The notes beneath the pieces were generated by a model that did no database searches, had not been told where the DNA came from, and worked only from the letters and a program-made list of their open reading frames with translations. From Xaviernesmea rhizosphaerae (lineage in GTDB: Bacteria > Pseudomonadota > Alphaproteobacteria > Rhizobiales > Rhizobiaceae), in the NCBI RefSeq assembly GCF_001938945.1, contig NZ_MKIO01000033.1:94268-158267 (forward strand): DNA of 64,000 nt, in the 5' to 3' direction. Shown here piece after piece: positions 1 to 9,474 of the stretch (its first letter is position 1; the number at the start of each line of letters is the position of its first letter). Made by a program: the position numbers and the translations under genes.

Positions 1-9
1 GGTCCGAAG

Positions 10-108
10 GACGGGACGAGACCCGTGGCTCGTCCCCGGTCGGATGCCGGTAGGCAGACGAGGGGGCCGACGCAGCGCGCGAACCTTCGTGTCGTGTACT
101 GTGCTCGG
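10..108 (+). repeat. Dispersed repeat of about 100 bp, copy 1
   Basis: The stretch opens with a perfect 8-bp inverted repeat (GGGACGAG at 13-20, CTCGTCCC at 29-36). The sequence after it aligns by eye with the reverse complement of 58457-58556, with many scattered mismatches. Nothing coding is convincing in 1-294, so this reads as an intergenic mobile or mosaic element downstream of gbcB. Confidence 0.5.
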
Positions 109-294
109 GTTCGCGTCCCACGCTTTAAGGGCATATTTCATCGCTTGTCGCGATCGCAAGACCACGGCGCAGTTTTGCGCGACAAGCGCTCGCAAAAAGG
201 GCCCAGGTGACGGCGCGTCTCCTGAACCCCATGGCTTCGTCAGTTCGTTTTCAGCGGCGCATCCGGCTGTAGTCGCGCGGCCAGAGATAACGGC

Positions 295-1398
295 TTACGC
301 TTCGATCGCGACATCGCCGATCGGGCGGGAACAGCAGGCAAGGATGTAGCCCTCGTCGACCTCCTCGTCGAGAATGCCGCCCTGATGGTTCATCTCCACC
401 TGGCCCGAGACTTTCATCACCCGGCAGGTGCCGCAGATGCCGCCTTCGCAGGCCGCACCGATGCGCACGCCGGCCTTGCGCGCGGTCTGCAGGATGGTCT
501 GGCCGGGCGGGCAGAGCGCCTGCTTGCCGGCCATGGTGAAGGAGACGGTGGCGCTGGCCGAGGCCTGCTCGCCGTCAGTGCCGCCGCCGGCGCGAATGGC
601 CAGCTCTTCCGCTGCGGGGGCCGCAGCCGGCTGGAAGCTTTCCTCGTGATATTGCCCCATCGGGAAGCCGGCGGCTTCCAGAAGCCCGCGCACGCCGCGC
701 ATGAAAGGCTCCGGCCCGCAGCAGAACACCGTGCGCTCGCGGAAATCGGAGGCGAGCAGCGGCAGCATCGCGGCGTCGATGCGCCCGCGCAGGCCATGCC
801 AGGCATTGTGCGGCCCATGGCCCTCGACGATGAAGCCGAGCGAGAGGTTCGGCATCTGCGCCGAAAGCGCCTGCAGCTCGGCACGGAAGAGGATGTCTTC
901 CGGCTTGCGGGCGCAATGCACGAAAGCGACATCGGTGCCCGGCGCGCAATCGGCGAACCAGCGCGTCATCGACATCATCGGCGTGACGCCGGAGCCGGCG
1001 GAAATGAACAGATATTTCGCACCGGGATGGCGCACGAAGGAAAAATCGCCCAGCGGGCCAAACGCCTTGAGCTTGGTACCCGGGCGGACATTTTCGAACA
1101 TCCAGCGCGTGCCGATGCTGGTGGCCTGGGCCTTGACCGTCACCGCCACCGCGAAGGGGCGCGAGGGCGATGAGGAGAGCGTGTAGGTGCGCATGACCGG
1201 ATCATCCGGCGTCACCGGCAGTTCGAGCGTGACGAACTGGCCCGGCAGATAGCGGAACCAGCCGTCACGGTCGGACTTGAAGGTAAACGTCATCACATCA
1301 GGCGTCTCGACCGTGGCCGCGATGCATTCGAGAAGGTGCTGGCGGTCGTTCCAGGGCTGGAGTTCGTCGAGGTGCCGGAAGGATGAAACGTTGGTCAT
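295..1398 (-). CDS. gbcB: Glycine betaine monooxygenase reductase subunit (GbcB-like)
   Basis: A 367-residue cytoplasmic electron-transfer protein. It should take electrons from NAD(P)H through FAD and a plant-type [2Fe-2S] centre to the Rieske oxygenase encoded just upstream, allowing glycine betaine to be demethylated to dimethylglycine. The N-terminal part carries the flavin-binding RTYTLSSSPS around residue 70 and the nucleotide-binding GSGVTPMMSM around 137. The C-terminal ferredoxin domain has the cysteine pattern CEGGICGTC followed about 30 residues later by another Cys (ILACCS). The start lies 6 nt after the gbcA stop, so the two are one operon transcribed gbcA then gbcB. Related reductases such as carnitine or phthalate oxygenase reductases share this architecture. 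The betaine assignment rests mainly on the partner. Confidence 0.85.
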   Translation of the reverse strand: MTNVSSFRHLDELQPWNDRQHLLECIAATVETPDVMTFTFKSDRDGWFRYLPGQFVTLELPVTPDDPVMRTYTLSSSPSRPFAVAVTVKAQATSIGTRWMFENVRPGTKLKAFGPLGDFSFVRHPGAKYLFISAGSGVTPMMSMTRWFADCAPGTDVAFVHCARKPEDILFRAELQALSAQMPNLSLGFIVEGHGPHNAWHGLRGRIDAAMLPLLASDFRERTVFCCGPEPFMRGVRGLLEAAGFPMGQYHEESFQPAAAPAAEELAIRAGGGTDGEQASASATVSFTMAGKQALCPPGQTILQTARKAGVRIGAACEGGICGTCRVMKVSGQVEMNHQGGILDEEVDEGYILACCSRPIGDVAIEA

Positions 1399-1404
1399 GG
1401 GATG

Positions 1405-2649
1405 TTACGCGACCTTGAACAGAGGAGAGGTTTTGCCACGCAGGCGGTCCTGCATGAAGTTGCAGTACCATTCCACGAACTGCATCACGCCACCTTCATG
1501 CTCCGGCGAATAGGGGCCGGGCTCATAGGCGGGCGAACGGATGCCGAAGGCGTTCTCTTCGACGATCCGGCGATCCTGGTCGTTGGTCTCGGTCCAGACA
1601 TGGGTGAGCTCGTCGAGCTTGTAATCGACGCCTTCCATCGCATCCTTGTGCACCAGCCACTTGGTGGTGACCTGGGTCAGTTCGGGGCCGAGCGGCAGCA
1701 CGCGGAAGGAGATCGCGTGATCGACCAGCACGTGGTTCCAGGTGGTGGGGTAGTGGAACAGGAGCAGCGTGCCGATGTGGCTTGCCTTGACCGCGTCGGA
1801 CAGAGGACGCTTGACCGCGCGCTCGCCGCTCATGGTGTAGCTCTCCGCCTGTTCGATCAGCGGCATGCGCGCCACGCGGAACTGGCCGGTGGGCGACATC
1901 TGAAACTCGCTCGGCAGGCCAGCGCTTTCGCAATGCGCCCAGTGCTGGGAGATGACCGGATCGTCGGCAGCGCCCTGCACGCCGGTCGCCGACGGCGCTT
2001 CCGGATAGGTGCGGCAGAGTTCCGGATGGTTGCTGGCGCAATGGTAGCACTCGCGGTTGTTTTCCCAGACGAGCTTCCAGTTGCCCTTTTCGACGATGGT
2101 GCTTTCGAAGGCGACCTTCGTATCTTTCAGCTGATGCGGGGCCAGATAGCCGTTGACCAGCTCCTTGACCGGGGCAAAATCCATCGGCGTCTCGGAGAGA
2201 CAGATGAAGATATAGCCGCCGAAGCTCTCGCAGGCGATCGGCTTCAGGCTGTGCGCGGCCTTGTCGAAGTCCTCGCCCATCTGGCGGGCGAAGAGCAGCG
2301 AGCCGTCGAGCTCGTAGGTCCACTGGTGATAGGGGCAGACCAGCTTGGCCGAGGCGCCCTTCTGGCTGGTGCACACGCGCGAGCCGCGGTGGCGGCAGGA
2401 ATTGTGCAGGGCGCGAATGCTGCCCTGGCGGTCGCGCACGATCACGACAGGATAGTCGCCGACCTGCAGCGTGAAATAATTGCCCGCCTTGGGGATCTCG
2501 CAGTCATGGCCGACGAACAGCCAGTCCTTGTACCAGATCTCTTCGAGATCGAGCTTGTAGAGGTCAGGATCGGTGTAGAAAGCCTGCTCCAGGCTATAGC
2601 CGTCCTTGCGGTTCTGCAGTCTGCGGAGCACGTCGCCGCGGAAATCCAT
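1405..2649 (-). CDS. gbcA: Glycine betaine monooxygenase oxygenase subunit (GbcA-like), Rieske protein
   Basis: Rieske non-haem iron oxygenase alpha subunit, 414 residues, the usual GbcA length. The Rieske centre is visible as CRHRG at residues 85-89 and CPYHQW at 105-110. The mononuclear iron site follows as NNRECYHC with His203 and His208, and a candidate Asp ligand in ETNDQD near 357. The enzyme is expected to remove one methyl group of glycine betaine as formaldehyde. I chose the ATG at 2649 because AAAGGA lies at good spacing upstream and the family begins MDF. The open frame runs on upstream to 2787 but that part has no family similarity. No downstream demethylation genes (dgcAB, soxBDAG) are present here. 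Confidence 0.88.
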   Translation of the reverse strand: MDFRGDVLRRLQNRKDGYSLEQAFYTDPDLYKLDLEEIWYKDWLFVGHDCEIPKAGNYFTLQVGDYPVVIVRDRQGSIRALHNSCRHRGSRVCTSQKGASAKLVCPYHQWTYELDGSLLFARQMGEDFDKAAHSLKPIACESFGGYIFICLSETPMDFAPVKELVNGYLAPHQLKDTKVAFESTIVEKGNWKLVWENNRECYHCASNHPELCRTYPEAPSATGVQGAADDPVISQHWAHCESAGLPSEFQMSPTGQFRVARMPLIEQAESYTMSGERAVKRPLSDAVKASHIGTLLLFHYPTTWNHVLVDHAISFRVLPLGPELTQVTTKWLVHKDAMEGVDYKLDELTHVWTETNDQDRRIVEENAFGIRSPAYEPGPYSPEHEGGVMQFVEWYCNFMQDRLRGKTSPLFKVA

Positions 2650-3443
2650 CTCGTCGTCCTTTGCGTCAGAGGGGGTGACCGCCCGCCCGGCGTGTTTTCC
2701 GTCAGGCTGCAAAAGCGACGCGGACCTGCCGGGATGAGCGTGTGGACCATGGCGCGTCCGGGCGACACATGCCCGGCAGGCCTTCATGCTCCGACACCAA
2801 GTCTAGCGCGATTTCAGGCGAAATTTCCATTCTTTCGCCTGCCGCGCCAGGTCCTCCCGAACCGTCACCATCGCCTGCCGTCGAACGCCGCGCCGTCAAG
2901 CTGTCACCATCTAACCCGAGCGCGCGGCTTAACAGCAGCCAGTTAGCGACATGCAATTCCAAGAAGACGACAAGGGCTCAACTTGGCGCCCAGGTGTTGC
3001 CGCCTGCGCATTCCGCAAGAGAAACAAGATCATGGCGGATTTTTAAGCAGAAAGGCCATTTTTGCTGCTGCAGCAAGCAGCGGCATGCGCCGCATGCCTC
3101 TTTGCGACATGGCGCGGAAAGAACAGAAGCGCCGCTTGCAAGAACAGAGGCAAGGATCAGGCAGGCGGGACCGCGCCGGCGAGACGGCGCGGGCGGGAAA
3201 CGGCAAGGCCTCCCTCGATCGCCCTGCCCCGCGCGCGGACAGCAGTGGGCCGGCGAGGCGGTGCCGGACGAGAAAAAGGTTAAGATCGGGCAGGCGCAAG
3301 CATGCTGTTTTAACCTTTTCTTTATCGCTGCAGCCGACAGTGTCGGGATCATCCGCCCAGGGCCTTGTGGGTGACCGCCTTGAGCGCGTGAGACTTTGCG
3401 GCAGGCGAGAATTTGGGGCGGGCGAGAGTTCGGGGAACGCGGA
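2650..3443. other. Intergenic region between gbcA and the 3444 gene
   Basis: A 794-bp divergent gap that must hold the gbcA promoter and the promoter of the gene at 3444. No convincing coding sequence was found on either strand. The only clear structure is the inverted repeat at 3274-3319. No regulator gene for gbcAB lies beside it. Confidence 0.5.
3274..3319. promoter_or_regulatory. Perfect 10-bp inverted repeat upstream of the 3444 gene
   Basis: AAAAGGTTAA at 3274-3283 pairs with TTAACCTTTT at 3310-3319, with 26 bp between the arms. It is AT-rich in a GC-rich gap and lies about 125 bp before the next start codon. It could be a regulator-binding pair or a leader hairpin. Function is unknown. 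Confidence 0.3.
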
Positions 3444-4046
3444 ATGTCGAAGATCCGATATTATGTCTCAGGTGGGCGGGCTGGCTTTCTCCAGGCACCG
3501 CGCGCCGTGCACAGCGAATTTCTGCGCACCGGCCGCATCGACCGGACGATGCGCCGCAAGCCGGCCGCCGAGCGGCGCTATATCTCGCATGAAGAGGCCG
3601 CCGAGCGCACGGGACGCCGGCTGGAAGCGGCTGGCGAGGTGACGCATCAGCGGCTGAACAACTTCCACCCCTCAATCCGCCTGCCGAAACTGATCTTCCA
3701 CGACATCATCGATGGCAGGCCGCATCTGGGCTATTGCCATGTGACCGCCTCGCGCACCGTGTTCGACAAGTTCGGCATCGTGCCCTGGTCCTTCTATTTT
3801 GCCAATTTCTTTGCGGAGATCGGCGATGAGGCGCAGTTTTTCGACCGGATCTCGATGAGCAACGGCCGCATGTTCTTCGCCGTGGCGACCAAGACAGACG
3901 ACAAGCAGGCCAAGCTGGTGATCGACACGACGGTGCATCACGATGGCGTTCTGTTCCGGACGGTCGATTCCAAGGTGGCGTTGAAGAACGTGCTGCAGCT
4001 GGGCGCCCGCAACGCGGCGCTGCGTGCCATCATTCGGGCGCTTTGA
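3444..4046 (+). CDS. Conserved hypothetical protein, possibly DUF6656
   Basis: A 200-residue protein beginning MSKIRYYVSG. I believe this matches a small Rhizobiaceae family (DUF6656), but the identification is from memory and not secure. It has no signal peptide, no membrane segment and no catalytic motif I can name. The middle is rich in aromatic residues (WSFYFANFF near 110), and the C-terminal half reads as a beta-rich domain. The ATG at 3444 was chosen over the upstream in-frame start because the family-like sequence begins there. It is followed after 256 bp by the Sua5 gene on the same strand. Confidence 0.6.
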   Translation: MSKIRYYVSGGRAGFLQAPRAVHSEFLRTGRIDRTMRRKPAAERRYISHEEAAERTGRRLEAAGEVTHQRLNNFHPSIRLPKLIFHDIIDGRPHLGYCHVTASRTVFDKFGIVPWSFYFANFFAEIGDEAQFFDRISMSNGRMFFAVATKTDDKQAKLVIDTTVHHDGVLFRTVDSKVALKNVLQLGARNAALRAIIRAL

Positions 4047-4302
4047 ACCGGGCCGCGATTGCCGACTGCCTGCCCGCCCACCTCCAGGGCCGCGCCAGAA
4101 CCCTCCCGAGGACAGCCGGGAACCGGCCCGGGCGTCCCCGCGCGCTGATCCGCCAAAAAACCCGTTTGGTCTTTTCCGTCTCCGGCGGATAAAGAGAGTT
4201 GCGCCGCTGCGGCTGGCGGGCGACCGCCACGCCGCCGCCGTGGCAGACGAACGAGGACGCCTTTCGGAAATTTCCCTTCCGCAAAGGCCTGAGAGCCAGC
4301 GG

Positions 4303-5304
4303 ATGAGCATCATGGCCGAGATCATCGACACCCATGCCGAGCCGGAGCGCGCGCTTCAACGCGGCGTGGCCGTGCTTTCCGAAGGGCGGCCGGTCGCCAT
4401 TCCCACGGAAACCGTCTACGGCCTGGCGGCGGACGCGACCTCGGCTTCCGCAGTTCTGTCGATCTACGAGACCAAGGGCCGGCCCCGCTTCAATCCGCTG
4501 ATCGCCCATGTCAGCGACAAGGCGATGGCCGAGCGCCACGCGGTGTTCGACCCGATCTCGCGCCGGCTGGCAGAGGCCTTCTGGCCCGGCCCGCTGACGC
4601 TGGTGCTGCCGATTCGCCCACAGGCAGACGGCGCGGCCGGGCCGTCGATCGACGCGCTGGCGAGTGCCGGCCTCGACACGGTCGGCCTGCGCATGCCCGA
4701 AGGCTTTGCCCGCAGGCTGATCTCCGCCTTCGGCCGTCCGCTCGCCGCCCCCAGCGCCAACACGTCCGGGCGCATCAGCCCGACCACGGCGGCCCATGTG
4801 GCCGAAGATCTCGGTGACCGGATCGCGCTGATCCTCGATGGCGGCCCCTGCCCCGTCGGCGTCGAATCGACCATCGTCAAGGTGGAGGGCGAGCGCATCC
4901 GCCTACTGCGCCCTGGCGGGCTGGAGGCCGCCGAAATCGAGCGCATCGCCGGCCGGGCGCTTGAGCGGCCCGAAGCCGCCGGCGCGGCGATCGAGGCGCC
5001 GGGCATGCTCGCCTCCCATTATGCGCCGGAGGCGCTGGTGCGGCTGGAAGCGACTGAAGTCCGCCCCGGCGAGGCGCTGATCCGCTTTGGCGGAACGCCC
5101 CTGCCCGGCGAAGACCAGGCCGCGCTCGTCATCGATCTCAGCCCGGCAGGCGACCTGCGCGCCGCCGCCGCGCGGCTGTTTTCGGCGCTGAAGGAGGCCG
5201 ATGCCGCAGCCGCCAAGGGCATCGCGGTCGGCCCCATTCCTGGCGAGGGACTGGGCGAAGCGATCCGCGACCGTCTGGCGCGCGCAGCAGCCCCGCGCGG
5301 CTGA
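4303..5304 (+). CDS. Threonylcarbamoyl-AMP synthase (Sua5/YwlC type)
   Basis: Makes threonylcarbamoyl-AMP from threonine, bicarbonate and ATP, the first step of t6A37 tRNA modification in the cytoplasm. At 333 residues it is the long Sua5 form: an N-terminal YrdC domain (residues about 15-200, with PTETVYGLAAD near the start, KGRPRFNPL, and the SANTSG signature) followed by the smaller C-terminal Sua5 domain after the linker LLRPGG. The start at 4303 (MSIMAEI) follows a purine-rich stretch. The second Met at 4312 is a possible alternative. The frame is open further upstream but without family similarity. The next gene begins 136 bp downstream on the same strand. Confidence 0.88.
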   Translation: MSIMAEIIDTHAEPERALQRGVAVLSEGRPVAIPTETVYGLAADATSASAVLSIYETKGRPRFNPLIAHVSDKAMAERHAVFDPISRRLAEAFWPGPLTLVLPIRPQADGAAGPSIDALASAGLDTVGLRMPEGFARRLISAFGRPLAAPSANTSGRISPTTAAHVAEDLGDRIALILDGGPCPVGVESTIVKVEGERIRLLRPGGLEAAEIERIAGRALERPEAAGAAIEAPGMLASHYAPEALVRLEATEVRPGEALIRFGGTPLPGEDQAALVIDLSPAGDLRAAAARLFSALKEADAAAAKGIAVGPIPGEGLGEAIRDRLARAAAPRG

Positions 5305-5440
5305 GTGGTCCTGTGCGGCGGCGTCTATCGCCGGACAAGGATCGTCCGCCGACCGATCGTCGTACCCTCCCGCACCGGCACAGCCCTTTACTTATACCCG
5401 CCTCTCTCTTGCCCCCGTCTTGCCCGCCGAAAGTCCTGAC

Positions 5441-6886
5441 ATGACTTCCCCACTGCTGCACGCCCCCACCGCCGATCTCCTGAACCGCTTTGCCAGCCTG
5501 GTCGGGCCCGCCTATGCCGTGACCGATCACGCGGCGCTGGCTCCCTATCTCAAGGAGAGCCGCGGCCTCTATCACGGCACGACGCCGATGCTGCTCAAGC
5601 CCGGCTCGGCGCAGGAAGTCGCCGCCATTCTCAAGCTCGCCAGCGAAACCGGCACGCCGATCGTGCCGCAGGGCGGCAATACAGGGCATGTGGCCGGCGG
5701 GGTCCCGCGCGAGGCCGGCGGCGATCTCATGCTGTCGGTGGAGCGGCTCACCCGGATCGAGGATGTCGATCCCGTCGGCAACACGCTCCTCTGCGGCGCC
5801 GGCTGCATTCTGGCCGATATCCAGAGCCGCGCGGAAGCGGCAGGCCGGCTGTTCCCGCTCTCGCTCGGCTCGGAAGGCTCGGCGCGCATCGGTGGGCTGC
5901 TTTCGACCAATGCCGGCGGCACGGCCGTGCTTGCCTATGGCAATATGCGCCAGCTGTGCCTCGGCCTGGAGGTGGTGCTGCCGACGGGCGAGATCTGGAA
6001 CGGCCTGCGGCGGCTGAAGAAGGACAATACCGGCTACGACCTGCGCGACCTGTTCATCGGCGCGGAGGGCACGCTCGGCGTGATCACCGCTGCCGTGCTC
6101 AAGCTCTTCCCCCGCCCGCGCGGCCATCAGGTCGCCTTTGCCGGGCTCGGCTCCGTGGCGGATGCGCTGGCGCTGTTCGAGCGCGCGGCCGACCACGCCG
6201 GCCCGGCCCTGACCGGCTTCGAGCTGATGCCGCGCATCGGCGTGGAGTTCACCAGCCGCCACATTCCCGGCGTGCGCGATCCGATGGCGAGCGTGCATCC
6301 CTGGTACGCGCTGATCGATCTGTCGACCGCCGATTCGGCCGAAGGCGCGCAGGCGCTGATGGCGGCGATTCTGGAAGAGGGACATGCGGCGGGGCTGGTG
6401 CGCGATGCCGTGGTGGCGGCCAATGCCGCCCAGGCCAAGGCGCTCTGGCATATGCGCGAGAGCATGTCGCCGGCACAGAAGCCAGAAGGCGGCTCGATCA
6501 AGCATGACCTCTCGGTCCCCGTGGCGGCTATTCCGGCCTTCATGGCGGCTGCCGATGCGGCTGTGCTCCAGGCCATTCCCGGCGCGCGGATCTGCGCCTT
6601 CGGCCATATGGGCGACGGCAATATCCACTACAACATCTCGCAGCCCGTCGGCGCCGACACCGCGGCCTTCCTGGCCCGCTGGCGCGAGATCAACGCCATC
6701 GTCCACGCCATCGCGCTTGATCTCGGCGGCTCGATCTCGGCCGAGCACGGCATCGGCCAGTTGAAGCGGGACGAATTGGCCGAGGTGCGCGGCGGCATCG
6801 AGATCACGCTGATGCGCCGGATCAAGGACGCCTTCGATCCGGCCGGCATCATGAACCCGGGCAAGCTTCTGGCGCAGCGCCTGTAG
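5441..6886 (+). CDS. FAD-linked oxidoreductase of the D-2-hydroxyacid dehydrogenase family
   Basis: A 481-residue flavoprotein of the GlcD / D-lactate / D-2-hydroxyglutarate dehydrogenase family. The vanillyl-alcohol-oxidase type FAD domain spans about residues 40-220 with PQGGNTGHVAGG and the GSEGSARIGG loop. The C-terminal substrate domain (about 230-480) has GHMGDGNIHYN and SAEHGIGQLK, which carry the metal and substrate residues in this family. It should oxidise a D-2-hydroxyacid to the 2-ketoacid, passing electrons to an electron-transfer flavoprotein or quinone. The exact substrate cannot be told from sequence alone. The stop codon TAG at 6884-6886 coincides with the first bases of a palindromic repeat. 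Confidence 0.85.
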   Translation: MTSPLLHAPTADLLNRFASLVGPAYAVTDHAALAPYLKESRGLYHGTTPMLLKPGSAQEVAAILKLASETGTPIVPQGGNTGHVAGGVPREAGGDLMLSVERLTRIEDVDPVGNTLLCGAGCILADIQSRAEAAGRLFPLSLGSEGSARIGGLLSTNAGGTAVLAYGNMRQLCLGLEVVLPTGEIWNGLRRLKKDNTGYDLRDLFIGAEGTLGVITAAVLKLFPRPRGHQVAFAGLGSVADALALFERAADHAGPALTGFELMPRIGVEFTSRHIPGVRDPMASVHPWYALIDLSTADSAEGAQALMAAILEEGHAAGLVRDAVVAANAAQAKALWHMRESMSPAQKPEGGSIKHDLSVPVAAIPAFMAAADAAVLQAIPGARICAFGHMGDGNIHYNISQPVGADTAAFLARWREINAIVHAIALDLGGSISAEHGIGQLKRDELAEVRGGIEITLMRRIKDAFDPAGIMNPGKLLAQRL

Positions 6887-6933
6887 AGCAGCGAACCGAA
6901 AAAAGCGGGGGCCGGTTTTCGGAGAAATCCGAA
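6884..6933 (+). repeat. Module A palindromic repeat, degenerate copy overlapping a stop codon
   Basis: Begins TAGAGCAGCGAACCGAAAA and contains CCGGTTTTCGGAGAAATCC, the recurrent module A pattern of this genome. Its first three bases are the stop codon of the FAD-linked oxidase. Confidence 0.6.
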
Positions 6934-7005
6934 ACCGTCACGGGCAAAGGGCGCAGCCGCCCCTTCCCGAAAAACATTTCAGGAAGGGATCCTTCGCTCC
7001 GTTTG

Positions 7006-9474
7006 TCAGAAGCCGCCGGTGCGCAATTGCGTCAGGGTCATCAGCGTATCGGCGCTGATGCCGCCGCTGCTGCCGCCGCTTCCCCCCAGAAGCAGCGCCG
7101 CCGGGGCGACGTCGGTATTGTTGGCCGCGTCATAGAGCGCGGTGAAGCGCGTGAGGAACTTGTTGAGCTTGTCGGGATCGCGCAGATCCTTGATTTTCAA
7201 CACCTTGTCGATATAGGCCTTCTGGATGTCGATATCGGCGGCCTGCATTTCCTGGGGGATGTCGAAGGCGGTGCGCACCACTTCCGACAGAGCGGGATCG
7301 GCGAGAATGTCGTAGGCGCTGCCGATCGTATCGGCCATGCGGCGGAAATAGAGCGCCAGGCGGACGCCAGCATTGTCCTCGCCCTGCGTCTCTTCCAGCG
7401 ATTGGTTGTAATACATGGTCTCGGTCTGCATCAGACCGTGGCGCGTCTGGATTTGCGCCTCGGTCTGGCGCTCCACCTGCCCCTTGGCGTTGAAGTTGAA
7501 CGAGGCGACGATGTCGCGGAATTTCGTCTCCTCCAGCGTGTTGACGTAGCTGTTCTTGTCCGAGAGGTCGGAACCGAAGATCTTGCGCAGCTCTTCCGCG
7601 TCGTATTTCTCGGGGTCGAGGCCATAGGCCTGCAGCACGAAGCCGGTCAGCTTCTTGTCCTTCAGCAGGTCGTCCAGCTTCTCGACCTTGGCGATATTGT
7701 CGCTGTAATAGGTGGCGTCGGCCTCGGCCTTGGTCTTGTCGTCGGCGGTGCCGAACTGCGACTTGCGCAGCACGTAGTTCTTTGAAACGAGAAGGATTTC
7801 CGTTTCCGACTGCGCCAGGATAGGCGAACCCAGAGAGCCATCGGCCTTGAAGTTGAAGGCCTTGGCCAGCTTCACGTAGCGCTCGTCCTTGGCCGCATTG
7901 GCGAAGCTCTTGGGATCGTTGAGATCGGAGGTCAGGATCTGCTTGAGCTGGCGCGTGGTGAGATTTTCCTTGTCCAGCCCCACGGCCGTCAGCGCCAGCT
8001 TCTTCAGATTGGCGTCGGCCAGGAACTTGTCGACATTGGTGATGGTGCCGATGTTCTTCTTATAGGCGGCGATCAGGGTGGCGTCGGCGGCATCGTCCTT
8101 GTCATTGTAATGCACCATATAGCCATTGCTCGTGCTCTTCATCTGCGCGGCCGTCTGCGGCGGCATCCCGCTTTTCAGATTGCCGTCGGCGTCGAAGTTG
8201 AAGTCCTTGGCGATCTGGGAATAGACCGATACCAGATCCGATTTCGACTTCTGGATATAGCCGTTCGGGTTGGTTGGATCGTCCGTGAGGATGTTTTCGA
8301 GCGTGGAGGTCAGCGTGCTCGCCGGAAGGCCGTAGGAGAGCACGATGTAATTGAACAGGCGGGTGTTGGTCAGGATGTCCTTGACCGTCGTCACATTCTG
8401 GATGTCCCGCTCGTAATTGGCCTTGTTGATCATGGCTGCGCCCGGCGTCACGCGCTTGGCATTGGCGTAATAGGCCTCGCGCATATTCGCCTTGTTCTCG
8501 TCCGTCATGATCGAGTTGCCCGGCGTCACGCTGCCATCGGCGTTGAACTTGAAGAAACTGGCGAGATCCTTGTAGCCATCGGCCAGCTTGGCCCGCGCCT
8601 GCAGCGTGCTGAACTGCGTGCCGACCTCGTTGATCTTCTGCGTCTCGCTGGCCTTGTCGACATAAGCCGGCAGCGACTGGTTCAGCGTATCGACCCGGGC
8701 CTGGGCGGTGTCGATCTTCGCCTGGATCGCCGCCTGATCGGCACCGGGCTGGGCCTTGGCTGTATTGAGCTGATCAATCTGCTGGATCAGGCTCAGGCGT
8801 TCGCTGCGGTTGTCATATTCGGTCTGCAGCGACGGCCCCAGCGTCTGAAAGGCGTCGATATGCGGCTGCCAGTTCTGATTGAAGTAGCTGTTCGGATCGT
8901 TGAGATCGCTGCCAATGGCCCCGCGCACATCCTTGTAGACATAGGTGTCCTCATTGATCCCGAAGACGGTGAAGGTGTAATTGCGCAGGCGGTCGTCGTG
9001 CAGGAATTGATCGACGGATGTGACTCGCGTCGTCATCGCGTCGAAGTAATTGGCATCGGCCTTCATCACCCCGTCGAGATCGGCAACCGTCTGATTGTAA
9101 AGGCCGATGATCGCGTCTTCCTGCGCATTGCTCTGCGCCACCGTCGTGCTCTTGGAAAAGCCGAAGGCCATGGCGAAGTTGCGGTAGCGGGTGTCGGTCA
9201 GCTTGTTGGCATAGCTGTTCTTGTCGTCGAGGTCGCTTTCCAGCACCTTCTTCATGAAGGCCTTGGCATAGGTCATGTCTTCGAGACCGTAGGCCTTCAT
9301 CGCATAGGAGAACAGGCGGTAGTCGTCGACGAACTGGTCGACCGTCTTCACCTTGCCGATGTTTTCCTTGTAGTACGCCGTATCGCGCGCCACCAGCGTA
9401 TCGCCCGCCGTGCGCGCCAGGCTCGCCTTCATGTCACGCGTGACGAAATTATACTGGAAATAGGTCGAGACCAT
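7006..9474 (-). CDS. DUF1217 multi-repeat protein, possibly flagellum-associated
   Basis: An 822-residue protein built from about six copies of a unit of roughly 75 residues, at about 34-108, 143-205, 353-428, 467-545, 586-662 and 688-775. Each unit has a Val-Asp-x-Phe-Leu turn, a helix ending in YGL or VGL, then SDLxDxxSYxN and an FNF-x-ADG segment. This is the DUF1217 pattern, which in rhizobia is often linked to flagellar gene sets. A helical, coiled-coil-like stretch (about 215-300) separates units two and three. The C-terminus has a Gly/Ser-rich tail (GGSGGSSGG). There is no Sec signal. The ATG at 9474 is set by the GGAAGGG ribosome site 7 nt upstream, which lies in an exact 15-bp tandem duplication. 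No flagellar gene is nearby. Confidence 0.78.
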   Translation of the reverse strand: MVSTYFQYNFVTRDMKASLARTAGDTLVARDTAYYKENIGKVKTVDQFVDDYRLFSYAMKAYGLEDMTYAKAFMKKVLESDLDDKNSYANKLTDTRYRNFAMAFGFSKSTTVAQSNAQEDAIIGLYNQTVADLDGVMKADANYFDAMTTRVTSVDQFLHDDRLRNYTFTVFGINEDTYVYKDVRGAIGSDLNDPNSYFNQNWQPHIDAFQTLGPSLQTEYDNRSERLSLIQQIDQLNTAKAQPGADQAAIQAKIDTAQARVDTLNQSLPAYVDKASETQKINEVGTQFSTLQARAKLADGYKDLASFFKFNADGSVTPGNSIMTDENKANMREAYYANAKRVTPGAAMINKANYERDIQNVTTVKDILTNTRLFNYIVLSYGLPASTLTSTLENILTDDPTNPNGYIQKSKSDLVSVYSQIAKDFNFDADGNLKSGMPPQTAAQMKSTSNGYMVHYNDKDDAADATLIAAYKKNIGTITNVDKFLADANLKKLALTAVGLDKENLTTRQLKQILTSDLNDPKSFANAAKDERYVKLAKAFNFKADGSLGSPILAQSETEILLVSKNYVLRKSQFGTADDKTKAEADATYYSDNIAKVEKLDDLLKDKKLTGFVLQAYGLDPEKYDAEELRKIFGSDLSDKNSYVNTLEETKFRDIVASFNFNAKGQVERQTEAQIQTRHGLMQTETMYYNQSLEETQGEDNAGVRLALYFRRMADTIGSAYDILADPALSEVVRTAFDIPQEMQAADIDIQKAYIDKVLKIKDLRDPDKLNKFLTRFTALYDAANNTDVAPAALLLGGSGGSSGGISADTLMTLTQLRTGGF

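Noticed and set aside
1402..2946. Long open frame antisense to gbcA
   Set aside because: It mirrors the codon positions of a clear Rieske gene and has no family similarity. In GC-rich DNA such antisense frames stay open by composition.
5138..6748. Minus-strand frame opposite the FAD oxidase
   Set aside because: It is a shadow of a clear FAD-linked oxidase and begins and ends without signals.
6961..6988. CCCTTCC/GGAAGGG hairpin between convergent genes as a terminator
   Set aside because: A 7-bp stem with a 14-nt loop and no T-run on either strand is too weak.
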